9,348 nt of DNA from Chloroflexota bacterium (GCA_024276255.1 JAJRXO010000547.1:1-9348), one strand, 5' to 3'; numbered from the stretch's first letter, positions 1 to 6,742 are shown. Numbers and translations are program-made. Notes: a model not told the origin generated them from the sequence alone.

Positions 1-394
1 ACTCCTCACACGCATTCAGCCGACGCCTCAGACGGCCTCCCTATATCATACTCATTTGGCGGCGATTCGCTATTCTTTGGTTGTTAATGTGCTCTCTTTA
101 AATATACAAGGCGCAAAGCCGCCAAGGAAAAATAGAAAAAAATCCTTTGCGCTCTTGGCGGCTTTGCGAGCGCTTTTCCTTGGTATCGGCGCCAGCCAGC
201 TTGCAGTCGGACTGCTTATAATATAGTGCCTGATGGCAAAGAAGTCCATACCTCGCATAAGCATTCCTCGCAGCATTCCGTGCAAAAACCAGTAGATTGC
301 GTGCATTTGCGTGCAACCCCACCTTTTAGAGCCCGTCGATCGCGGTAAACAGGATGGAATGGGCTGACTTGCGGCCATCGTTCTCAACAAATGC
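1..394. other. Intergenic stretch without a credible gene
   Basis: I see no convincing coding region here. The open frames on the minus strand read through an inverted repeat, so their Lys/Arg- and Phe-rich stretches are simply the repeat translated; they have no recognisable domain or ribosome-binding site. The stretch contains the nested inverted repeat at 107-183, a dyad at 203-215 beside TATAAT, two copies of GCATTCC (261-267 and 273-279), and a short tandem duplication of TTGCGTGCA (297-305 and 307-315). It ends at the promoter of the sulfur-carrier gene. Confidence 0.6.
107..183. repeat. Nested inverted repeat, possible dispersed palindromic element
   Basis: A perfect 15-bp inverted repeat pairs CGCAAAGCCGCCAAG (112-126) with CTTGGCGGCTTTGCG (154-168) across a 27-base loop. 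Two further pairings compete with it: GCGCAAAG (111-118) with CTTTGCGC (145-152), and CCAAGGAAAA (122-131) with TTTTCCTTGG (174-183). The same short words recur on both strands, so the element can fold in at least three ways. There is no clean T-run straight after the main stem, so a simple intrinsic terminator is not well supported. It resembles short CTTTGCG/CTTGGCGG intergenic repeats that I recall from many bacterial genomes; that resemblance is from memory and unverified. Confidence 0.7.
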
Positions 395-424
395 TTGAGC
401 TTGCTTTCAGACGCGTGGTACAAT
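395..424 (+). promoter_or_regulatory. Sigma70-type promoter with extended -10
   Basis: The -35 box TTGAGC (395-400) and -10 box TACAAT (419-424) are 18 bases apart, and TG at 416-417 gives an extended -10. Transcription would start near 431, about 50 bases before the GTG chosen as the start of the MoaD/ThiS-like gene. This promoter also argues against the TTG at 395 being that gene's start, because the codon would lie inside the -35 box. Confidence 0.5.
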
Positions 425-481
425 CACCCCGCTAAGAAGATCCTTGCGTCCTCCACCCCGCGACTCAAAACATCCCCCCAC

Positions 482-700
482 GTGACCATCAGAATCTATC
501 CCACAGGCCTGCTGAAACGCTACATTGCTGCCGAAACCGAACTTGACAACGTGCATACGGTCGCCGATGCTCTGGCCCAGCTCTCGCTGCCGCCCGATAT
601 GGGCGTCATCGCCCTGGTGAATGGGCGTGTGGTTGGCCCGCAAACTGAGCTCAACGACGGCGACGAACTAAGACTGGCGCCCACGATCAGCGGAGGATAG
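482..700 (+). CDS. MoaD/ThiS-like sulfur-carrier protein (ubiquitin fold)
   Basis: The 72-residue product has the size and pattern of MoaD/ThiS beta-grasp sulfur carriers. It opens with a first strand (TIRIYPTG), has a central VALVNGRVV-type strand (here VIALVNGRVV), then a conserved turn (ELNDGDELRLAP), and ends in Gly-Gly. In this family the C-terminal glycine is adenylated by a ThiF/MoeB-type enzyme and then carries sulfur as a thiocarboxylate, for molybdopterin, thiamin, tRNA thiolation or cysteine synthesis. I chose GTG at 482 because the frame further upstream (back to TTG 395) runs through the promoter and adds a tail unlike the family. No clear Shine-Dalgarno precedes the GTG. The last 14 bases overlap the end of the converging Nudix gene. 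MoaD, ThiS, TtuB-like or another carrier cannot be separated from sequence alone. Confidence 0.82.
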   Translation: MTIRIYPTGLLKRYIAAETELDNVHTVADALAQLSLPPDMGVIALVNGRVVGPQTELNDGDELRLAPTISGG

Positions 701-1163
701 GCTGGGATTGCCAGTGCACCAGTTGTAATTCGGCGTCGTATTCGAATTTCAGCTCCACTGCCGGGCCATCGCCGATCACGAGGGGATAAAAAATGGCGTC
801 GGCCTGGGGAATGGGTAAAGAGGGCACTTCCTCGATTGCAAACCACTGCAAACGTCCCTCTCGCAGATCCCCTTGGACCCTGGCGTGCGGCACCTCTACG
901 CGGTACACGAACATCATCCACTGCCAGTCGGGCCGCGGCGAAATCTCGGTGACGATGGCGCGCAGACTTGGCGACTCGGCATGCAGGCCCGTTTCCTCCC
1001 GCAGCTCGCGCAGCGCACATTCCCGCGGCGATTCCCCGGCATCGATCTTGCCCCCGGGCGCAATCCACAGGCCCAGATTGGGTTCTTTGTGCCGATACAT
1101 CATCAGCACCTGACCCCGACAGGTGGCGTAGATCAGCGTCGTGAGAATGAAGGGACAGTTCAT
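687..1163 (-). CDS. Nudix hydrolase, MutT/8-oxo-dGTPase-like
   Basis: The 158-residue protein contains a complete Nudix box at residues 38-60: Gly38, five residues, Glu44, seven residues, then Arg52-Glu53-Leu54, Glu56-Glu57 and Gly59-Leu60. Nudix enzymes hydrolyse nucleoside diphosphates linked to another group, using divalent metal held by the Glu residues of this box. The preceding GLWIAPGGK segment is typical of MutT/NUDT1-like members that act on oxidised or non-canonical nucleotides, but the substrate cannot be read from the motif. The start is ATG at 1161-1163, without an evident ribosome-binding site. The gene lies 27 bp after the E1-like gene on the same strand and is probably the last gene of that transcript. 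Its 3' end overlaps the convergent sulfur-carrier gene by 14 bp, with no terminator between them. Confidence 0.9.
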   Translation of the reverse strand: MNCPFILTTLIYATCRGQVLMMYRHKEPNLGLWIAPGGKIDAGESPRECALRELREETGLHAESPSLRAIVTEISPRPDWQWMMFVYRVEVPHARVQGDLREGRLQWFAIEEVPSLPIPQADAIFYPLVIGDGPAVELKFEYDAELQLVHWQSQPILR

Positions 1164-1190
1164 AAGCCGGGGATCAGAGAAAGCATGGAT

Positions 1191-2270
1191 TCAGAGCCCG
1201 ATGTAACGGGCGTAAATGCTGCGTCCCACGTCCGGATCATCCACACCTTTGATGATGGCGCGGCCATCCGGAAACAGGGTGATCTCCAGTTCATCGATGC
1301 GCGCCCGCAGCAAATAGGGTGTTTGCTTCACCTCGCCCAGCATTTGCAGGCGTTTTGCTACCTGCTGCAAATCGAAGCTGGCGTGCGGCACGCTCACCTG
1401 CACCGCATTGCGCCCGCACAACACGGCGCTGCGACTCTGCACTTCTGCTTCCAGAAAACGGTAATGATGCTGGCCACAGGCCGGGCAGTCGGGATTGCGT
1501 CCCGCCAGTTCAAACGTCTCGAAAGAATTATCCCACAGATCAATGTGGATCATTCCCCGGTTGATGGCGCCCCGGCCTATCAACAACTTGATGGCCTCGG
1601 TGGCGGCCACGCTGGCCAGCACGGCAACCACGGGCCCCAACACACCGGCGGTATCGCAGGTGGGCCCTCCCATGGCAGGCTCCGGCCCCAGCAGGCACTG
1701 CAAACACCCCGTGGCCGGTCGTTGAACTTTGTCGGCGGCAGCGGCCGGCACGAAAGTGGCGGTCATGCCATAGGAGGCGACCACGCCAGTGTACACCCAG
1801 GGGATGCCAAGCTTCAGGCAAACATCATTGATCAGATAGCGTGCCTCGAAATTGTCGGTGCCATCCAGCACCACGTCGGCATCCTGCAGCAATGCCAGTG
1901 CATTGCCTGGATTGAAATCGGCAACCACGGGTTCGATCTCGATCTCACTGTTGATCTGTCGCAGACGTTGAGCAGCGGCCACCGCCTTGGGCAGGCCGTC
2001 GGCCACGTCCCCTTCATCAAACAGCATTTGCCGATGCAGATTGTTCAGCTCCACGTAGTCGCGGTCGACCAGGCGCAAGTAACCCACACCGCCGCGCGCC
2101 AGATGGTTGGCCAACACCGTGCCATTGGCGCCACAACCGATGATCACAGCCCTGCTTTTGAGCAGGCGTCGTTGGGCATCGGCCCCCAGGCCCGAAAAAA
2201 TGATCTGTCGTTGATAACGGAGAAGGGAGGAATCAAGTTGGCTCATAGAAATAGTGTGACGCAAAGTCAT
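1191..2270 (-). CDS. ThiF/MoeB/HesA-family E1-like adenylyltransferase
   Basis: This 359-residue enzyme should adenylate the C-terminal Gly-Gly of a MoaD/ThiS-type carrier. Visible features are RYQRQI near residue 18, a nucleotide loop GCGANG (45-50, in place of the common GAGGLG), the DRDYVELNNLHRQ segment (69-81), Lys95, Asp139-Asn140, and two zinc-type CxxC pairs (Cys189/192 and Cys262/265). Cys205 in TCDTAGVLGP sits where MoeB/ThiF carry their reactive cysteine. The C-terminal 90 residues are not a rhodanese; they contain FPDGRAIIKG and end in YARYIGL, a tail I associate with longer ThiF-type proteins such as those of Bacillus. ATG 2270 lies 7 bp after the glycosyltransferase stop, suggesting co-transcription; the internal Met9 (2246) is an equally possible start, and neither has a clear Shine-Dalgarno. 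The likely partner is the carrier gene at 482-700. MoeB versus ThiF function is undecided. Confidence 0.9.
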   Translation of the reverse strand: MTLRHTISMSQLDSSLLRYQRQIIFSGLGADAQRRLLKSRAVIIGCGANGTVLANHLARGGVGYLRLVDRDYVELNNLHRQMLFDEGDVADGLPKAVAAAQRLRQINSEIEIEPVVADFNPGNALALLQDADVVLDGTDNFEARYLINDVCLKLGIPWVYTGVVASYGMTATFVPAAAADKVQRPATGCLQCLLGPEPAMGGPTCDTAGVLGPVVAVLASVAATEAIKLLIGRGAINRGMIHIDLWDNSFETFELAGRNPDCPACGQHHYRFLEAEVQSRSAVLCGRNAVQVSVPHASFDLQQVAKRLQMLGEVKQTPYLLRARIDELEITLFPDGRAIIKGVDDPDVGRSIYARYIGL

Positions 2271-2277
2271 TCAGGTG

Positions 2278-3486
2278 TCAAGTAGAATCAGTAGCCTCAT
2301 GATCCTCTGCCAGCAAACGCCGGGCAGCCGTCACAACTTCATCCACCGAAATGTCACGTACACATCCATGCGCCTCGATATCCGTCCAATCCAGCTTTTG
2401 GCACGGGATGCAGCGCCAGTGGGAGCGCAGCACTACATGGCGGGCCGCATCGCCCCAGGGACCAAAACGCAGGGCGTCAGCCGGGCCAAACAGATGCACG
2501 GTGGGGGTGCCCACCGCTACGGCCAGATGCAGCGGGCCAGAATCGACGCCCAGCACCAGGCTGGCGCGTTGCATCAGCGCCGCCAACACGCCAAACGAGG
2601 TCTTTCCACCCAGATCGATGATCTGCGGGCCGGCCAGCGCCTTCACGCGAGCCGTGAGTTCCTCCTCGCCCGGCCCGCCCGATACGAACACCTTGGCGCC
2701 GGCATCTGCCAGACGTCGACCGACCTGCCCCCATTTGGCCTCGGGCCACAGCTTGACTGCCGCGCCGCTGCCGGGATGGATGATTACCAGAGGACGTCCG
2801 CCGCGGCGCCCATGTTGTTGCAGCAAGGCATCGGCCTGTTGCTGCCAAGCGGATGAGATAGCAAAACGCAAGGGATGATGCCGGGGGTCGGGATCAGGAC
2901 TGGCCCCCAGCAGGCTCTGCACCAGCCGCAAATTGCTGGCAGCTGCGTGCTCATAGGGCAGGGGCAGGGCGCGCGTCAGCCATGGTGTGGTCTCGGGGGT
3001 GGCATAGCCCCAGCGCCTGGGAATCCCGGCCACCGCACATGTCATAGCGCCCCACCAGTGATCCGGCCGCAGTATCAGGGCCGTATCAGCGTGCAGGCTT
3101 CGCCATGTCCGCCCCAGCCTGATGATCTGGGCCCAGCGTTCAGCCCACCCTGTGCGTTCTCCTCGCTCAAAGGCCGGGAATCGCACCTCCAGCAGCTCAT
3201 CGAAATCCCCCTGTAATGCCGGCAAGGCCGGCCGCGCCCACGGCCCCACAGCCAGGATGATGTGGGCCTTGGGCAATTCCCGGCGCAGCCAATGCAGGGC
3301 CGGCGCCAGAAACAGCAGATCACCCAGATGATCGGGGCGCAACAGCAGCAGGCGCTGCGGCAGGCCCGCGGGCTGCGTCGTCGCGGGCAGAAAACCGGCC
3401 GCAACCCCTGTGAGCAGGCGCCTCAAACGTGTTCTGGCGTTGGTAGCTTGCTCTTGCGGTAAATGAGGATAGATGGGCGCGATCAT
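2278..3486 (-). CDS. Glycosyltransferase family 9 (heptosyltransferase-like)
   Basis: The 402-residue protein has the two-domain GT-B layout of family GT9 (ADP-heptose:LPS heptosyltransferases and relatives). The N-terminal domain starts with RLLLLRPDHLGDLL, with the Gly-Asp pair at 55-56. The C-terminal domain has HPGSG (His237), the FVSGGPGE segment, and DSGPLHLA (Asp315 to His320), the GT9 signature around the sugar-nucleotide site. A Cys-x2-Cys near the end (CIPCQK) is also common in the family. About 45 residues precede the usual start of the fold, including a basic amphipathic stretch. I prefer ATG at 3484-3486 over the GTG directly upstream; neither has a visible ribosome-binding site. 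It heads a probable operon with the E1-like and Nudix genes. The true sugar donor is unknown; if the host lacks lipopolysaccharide, heptose transfer to lipid A would not be its role. Confidence 0.9.
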   Translation of the reverse strand: MIAPIYPHLPQEQATNARTRLRRLLTGVAAGFLPATTQPAGLPQRLLLLRPDHLGDLLFLAPALHWLRRELPKAHIILAVGPWARPALPALQGDFDELLEVRFPAFERGERTGWAERWAQIIRLGRTWRSLHADTALILRPDHWWGAMTCAVAGIPRRWGYATPETTPWLTRALPLPYEHAAASNLRLVQSLLGASPDPDPRHHPLRFAISSAWQQQADALLQQHGRRGGRPLVIIHPGSGAAVKLWPEAKWGQVGRRLADAGAKVFVSGGPGEEELTARVKALAGPQIIDLGGKTSFGVLAALMQRASLVLGVDSGPLHLAVAVGTPTVHLFGPADALRFGPWGDAARHVVLRSHWRCIPCQKLDWTDIEAHGCVRDISVDEVVTAARRLLAEDHEATDST

Positions 3487-3493
3487 CACGGTT

Positions 3494-3578
3494 CACACAA
3501 CGAACGAGAGCCGGCCCCATGAAGACATAACATGATCCTCCAGGGTCTGGCTCTCGTTTGCAGTCGTTCAATTGTGTG
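3494..3578. repeat. Long imperfect inverted repeat between ferredoxin and GT9 genes
   Basis: The core is a perfect 10-bp pairing of AACGAGAGCC (3503-3512) with GGCTCTCGTT (3549-3558). An outer 7-bp pairing CACACAA (3494-3500) with TTGTGTG (3572-3578) extends the structure. The 36-base interior has little internal pairing. No T-run follows on either strand, so it is not a classical terminator. On the minus strand it would form a cruciform or an mRNA stem just upstream of the GT9 start. Confidence 0.6.
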
Positions 3579-3622
3579 CCCGAGAGGCAAAATTCACTCG
3601 GACGGGGTGCTATGCTGACTGC

Positions 3623-3970
3623 TCAGGCAGCGTCGTAGCCGGGACCATCGGTGAAGAAGTCGTAGTTCGGCTGGATATCAGTGGTCAGATCGATCACCTC
3701 ACCACCTGCGGCCGTTACGACCTCTTTGGTGTCGGCTGGCACATACTGCTGCCCTTCTGCCAATTCGTATTCATCCGGCACATCTTCTTCGGGGAAGATC
3801 GCTTCAAACGGGCATTCAGGTACACAGGCACCACAGTCGATGCAGGTGTCAGGATCAATGTAGTACCAAGGCCATTCACTTTCGGGTTGGCCGGGCACAA
3901 TGCACTCGACAGGGCACACTTCGGCGCAAGCGCCGTCACGCAAACACAGACTGGTAATAATGTGAGTCAT
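3623..3970 (-). CDS. Ferredoxin with two iron-sulfur motifs, Asp-substituted first motif
   Basis: The 115-residue electron carrier has two cluster motifs. The second is canonical: Cys43-x2-Cys46-x2-Cys49-x3-Cys53-Pro. The first is Cys9-x2-Asp12-x2-Cys15-x3-Cys19-Pro, with an additional Cys23. The spacing is clostridial but Asp replaces the second cysteine, the arrangement known from Pyrococcus furiosus ferredoxin, where the cluster is Asp-ligated [4Fe-4S] or converts to [3Fe-4S]. Between the motifs is an extended loop rich in Pro, Glu and aromatic residues (PGQPESEWPWYYID). After the second motif, about 60 acidic residues follow, starting EEDVPDEYE and ending near YDFF; the VPDE part recalls the C-terminal region of 7Fe ferredoxins. 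The start ATG 3968-3970 is fixed by a strong AAAAGGAG (3978-3985) seven bases upstream. The gene appears to be transcribed alone from a promoter near 4070-4096. The redox partner is unknown. Confidence 0.93.
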   Translation of the reverse strand: MTHIITSLCLRDGACAEVCPVECIVPGQPESEWPWYYIDPDTCIDCGACVPECPFEAIFPEEDVPDEYELAEGQQYVPADTKEVVTAAGGEVIDLTTDIQPNYDFFTDGPGYDAA

Positions 3971-3977
3971 GGACTTG

Positions 3978-3985
3978 CTCCTTTT
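3978..3985 (-). promoter_or_regulatory. Ribosome-binding site of the ferredoxin gene
   Basis: Reading the minus strand, AAAAGGAG ends 7 bases before the ATG at 3970. It is the best-placed Shine-Dalgarno sequence of any minus-strand gene here; the other minus-strand genes lack one. This suggests that the ferredoxin is translated strongly. Confidence 0.8.
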
Positions 3986-3998
3986 ATCAGCATCCGGC

Positions 3999-4016
3999 GT
4001 ATCCCATCAGGGATAC
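3999..4016. repeat. Short perfect hairpin in the ferredoxin 5' leader
   Basis: GTATCCC (3999-4005) and GGGATAC (4010-4016) form a 7-bp perfect stem around a 4-base loop. It lies 13 bases upstream of the ferredoxin Shine-Dalgarno sequence on the minus strand. No T-run follows, so termination of the GH31 transcript is unlikely; an mRNA-stabilising stem or an operator is possible. Confidence 0.5.
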
Positions 4017-4067
4017 CCGCATGGCAATAGGGTATGAATGGAAACGGCGAAAAGGATAACAAGATGA

Positions 4068-4096
4068 TTTGTAGCAGATTCTGGCGGATAGATCAA
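4068..4096 (-). promoter_or_regulatory. Candidate ferredoxin promoter
   Basis: On the minus strand TTGATC (4096-4091) and TACAAA (4073-4068) are separated by 17 bases. Each hexamer matches the sigma70 consensus in four of six positions. The -35 box overlaps the GH31 stop codon, and transcription would begin near 4061, about 90 bases before the ferredoxin ATG. The match is modest. Confidence 0.3.
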
Positions 4097-6555
4097 ATTT
4101 TGTTTGGCACTTGTATTTCAACGTCACGCCAAGAAGCGGGTAGTGGAATACGGCCATCGTCACAGGTCACAGGACGGCCATCTACCCAGGCCTGGGCTGC
4201 ATCCAGGCCATGGACGACCAGCGTTGCAGCATGCACTGACGGTTGATATGCGCCCTGTTCTGTACGATGGATATGCCAGCGATCAGGCGCAGACCAGCGG
4301 GTGCTAAAATGCGTGAGCCGGTATTCACCCTGACGATAATCCATACTGATGCCGTCATCTTCGTACAACCAGGAGTCGCATTCGCCTGCCCAGGCGTGCA
4401 ATGTGTAGGGTTGGGCAGGGGTGGCGGTGGAGGCGCGGGGCGGGGCGATGGGCAGCACGGCGCCAGCCCGCACATACAGGGGCACCACATCCAGCGGCGC
4501 AAAAGCGGGTATGATGCCGGGGCCGCTGTGCCGTTCGTCGTTCCAGAAATCGTACCATGCTCCTGGCGGCAAATGGACGGTGCGTACATCGGTTTGTGGT
4601 GTGAGCACCGGCGCTACCAGCAGATGATCGCCCAACAACCATTCATCGTCCACGTCCCACAATTGTGCCTGGTCGGGAGCATCGTACAACAGGGGCCGCA
4701 TGATGGGCGTTCCATCGCGGCTGCACTGCCAGAAAGCAGTATAGATGTAGGGCAGCAGGCGATAACGCCAGCTGATGTAGATGCGTGCGACCTCTTCCGC
4801 CTGAGGGCCAAACGACCATGGTTCCTGGCGAGCCGTGTGTTTGGCCGTGTGGGTGCGGAAGAAGGGGGTAAACGCGCCCATGCTGATCCAGCGGGCAAAG
4901 AGTTCGGCTTCAGCATTACCGCCGAATCCGCCGATGTCGGCGCCCGTAAACGACAGGCCCGACAGACCGAGGTTCATGAGCATGGCCGGTGTAAGGCGCA
5001 GATGATCCCAATCGCTGATGTTGTCCCCGGTCCATGAGCTGCCGTAGCGTTGAATACCGGCGTAACCGGAACGGCTGAACACCCAGTTGCGTTCATGCGG
5101 CCGCAACTGATTCAGACCTTCGTAGGTGGCGCGAAGCATCTGCATCCCATAGGCCGAGTGCACCTGATCGTGCCGGGCGCCATGCCCTTCCAGCTCGTGT
5201 TGCACAGCAGCCGGGAAGGTGCTGCCACTGAACACGGTGGGTTCGTTCATATCATTCCAGAAGCCGTCGAAACCATCGGCCAGCAGCCCCTCATATAACC
5301 CGCCCCACCATCGGCGCACCCGCGGGCTGGTGAAATCGGGGAAATAGCATTCTCCAGGCCATACCGGGCCATGAAACAACGTGCCATCCGGCAGTTTGCA
5401 GAACATATCCTGCGCCACACCCTCCGCGCACACATGATACTGGGGATCTACCTTGATGCCGGGATCGACCATGCTGACCGCCTTGAATCCCTGTTCGTGC
5501 AGTTCGGCCAGCAGCGCTGGTGGATCGGGGAATGCCTGCCGATCCCAGGTGAAACAACGGAAGCAATCCATATAATCGATGTCGAAATGAATTGCCTCAC
5601 AGGGGATGCGGCGCTTCCGGAATTGGGTGGCGATCTCCCTTATTTCATCTGCGCTTTCATAGCTCCAGCGAGATTGATGATAGCCCAACACCCATAGAGG
5701 CGGCAGATTCATACGACCGGTGAGCGCGGTGTAGCGCTGCAACACGTCGGCCGGCTCGGGCCCGGCCATGTAATCCAGGCGTAGCTCATTGTTTTGCGTT
5801 TCGTAATGCAAAATGTCGGGCTGCTGCGCGCCCAAATCCATGCGGCCATCGGCCATACTATCGAAAAGCATGCCAAAAGCCACCCCCTCGTGCAGGCCCA
5901 TCACAAAGGGGACGTTGATATAGAGGGGATCATCACCCGGTTCATAAACCTCAGGATCCCGGGTGGTGAGGGTAAGCTGCCTGCCGCGCAAATTCAGGGG
6001 AAATGCCCGCTCGCCCATCCCATAAAGATGCATCCCGGCCGGCAACGCTTGTCTCCACCGCCCCACGCCCCGTTCCCAGCCGATATCCTGCACCCAGCCA
6101 CTGACATCCTGACCCCGGTCATCGCAGAATTTGAAGGCAAGGGGATGGCGGCGGATATGCACTTGCAGGGCGTCGGTGTGCACCTGCAGGGTGTCGTCAT
6201 CTTCGATGATGCGGAAAGGCACTGCCACGGGAGACAGGCAGGTAGCATACGAAAAGTAGGGGGGCAACTCATCGCTGGCCGTCATGCGCAGGCGCACAAT
6301 GGCCGGTGTAATCATTTCGATGCGTACTACACCGTGCGTGCACTGCAACAGCACGGCGTTGTCTTGCTGGCGCCAGTTTTGTAAATGACCGATTGTATGC
6401 ATGTGAGATCGCTTGGGGAGAGGATAACGGAGGGCATAGTAACGCAGGCGCAGGTAATAGAGCACGGTGAGCAAGGCGGGACGCCAGCCCACAAACGTGA
6501 GACCGCGCCACAGGGTCTGCACGGTCGTCCGTGCTTTGCGAATCAATTCCATCAT
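4093..6555 (-). CDS. Glycoside hydrolase family 31, probable alpha-glucosidase
   Basis: This 820-residue enzyme matches GH31, retaining hydrolases that release glucose (or xylose in some members) from alpha-linked glycans. The catalytic nucleophile is Asp435 in WNDMNEP and the acid/base is Asp511 in WTGDN. Subsite motifs include DIDYMD (325-330), GADIGGF (538-544, Asp540) and FFRTHT (Arg567, His569). The all-beta C-terminal part carries LPPGAWYDFWND, YVRAGAVLPI and WLYEDDG, as expected for the domains after the barrel. The first 50 residues are additional: a basic, aromatic, partly hydrophobic stretch (WRPALLTVLYYLRLRYYALR), not a cleavable signal peptide; Met52 is an alternative start if that stretch is not translated. 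No clear ribosome-binding site or promoter precedes it. It is divergent from an ABC-importer operon, which suggests uptake and breakdown of a shared substrate. Strict specificity (maltose, isomaltose, xyloside) cannot be assigned. Confidence 0.95.
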   Translation of the reverse strand: MMELIRKARTTVQTLWRGLTFVGWRPALLTVLYYLRLRYYALRYPLPKRSHMHTIGHLQNWRQQDNAVLLQCTHGVVRIEMITPAIVRLRMTASDELPPYFSYATCLSPVAVPFRIIEDDDTLQVHTDALQVHIRRHPLAFKFCDDRGQDVSGWVQDIGWERGVGRWRQALPAGMHLYGMGERAFPLNLRGRQLTLTTRDPEVYEPGDDPLYINVPFVMGLHEGVAFGMLFDSMADGRMDLGAQQPDILHYETQNNELRLDYMAGPEPADVLQRYTALTGRMNLPPLWVLGYHQSRWSYESADEIREIATQFRKRRIPCEAIHFDIDYMDCFRCFTWDRQAFPDPPALLAELHEQGFKAVSMVDPGIKVDPQYHVCAEGVAQDMFCKLPDGTLFHGPVWPGECYFPDFTSPRVRRWWGGLYEGLLADGFDGFWNDMNEPTVFSGSTFPAAVQHELEGHGARHDQVHSAYGMQMLRATYEGLNQLRPHERNWVFSRSGYAGIQRYGSSWTGDNISDWDHLRLTPAMLMNLGLSGLSFTGADIGGFGGNAEAELFARWISMGAFTPFFRTHTAKHTARQEPWSFGPQAEEVARIYISWRYRLLPYIYTAFWQCSRDGTPIMRPLLYDAPDQAQLWDVDDEWLLGDHLLVAPVLTPQTDVRTVHLPPGAWYDFWNDERHSGPGIIPAFAPLDVVPLYVRAGAVLPIAPPRASTATPAQPYTLHAWAGECDSWLYEDDGISMDYRQGEYRLTHFSTRWSAPDRWHIHRTEQGAYQPSVHAATLVVHGLDAAQAWVDGRPVTCDDGRIPLPASWRDVEIQVPNKI

Positions 6556-6714
6556 GAGGCCAATTGTACTGCATTTGCCAGTAAAGGGCTATGCCAAAGC
6601 GGCAGCGGATCACATGCAAACCGCGGATGATCGAATACTGAATGCCATCGCTCCATCCATCAAACGCCATAAATACCCTGGAATTGTAAGCTACCGAACA
6701 GTAAAAAGCCTGTT

Positions 6715-6742
6715 TTGACATTCTATTTTATCGTGCTATACT
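6715..6742 (+). promoter_or_regulatory. Strong sigma70-type promoter of the importer operon
   Basis: A consensus -35 TTGACA (6715-6720) is followed after 16 bases by TATACT (6737-6742), five of six matches to the -10 consensus, within AT-rich DNA. Transcription would begin near 6749, leaving a 5' leader of about 340 bases before the solute-binding protein. The 8-bp palindrome GGTCGACC (6762-6769) lies just downstream of the start point and could be an operator, but it is short. Confidence 0.65.

Noticed and set aside
70..423. Minus-strand frames of 74-117 codons near the left edge
   Set aside because: They read through the inverted repeat 107-183, lack a ribosome-binding site and have no recognisable fold; they look like repeat translated by chance.
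395..481. TTG at 395 as the start of the sulfur-carrier gene
   Set aside because: It lies in the -35 box of a good promoter and would add 29 residues not typical of MoaD/ThiS.
873..2285. A 470-codon plus-strand open frame antisense to the E1-like and Nudix genes
   Set aside because: It lies opposite two genes with intact family motifs, is rich in His/Gln/Gly typical of antisense translation, and shows no domain or ribosome-binding site.
3999..4016. GTATCCC/GGGATAC hairpin as terminator of the GH31 gene
   Set aside because: The stem is short and no T-run follows on the minus strand.
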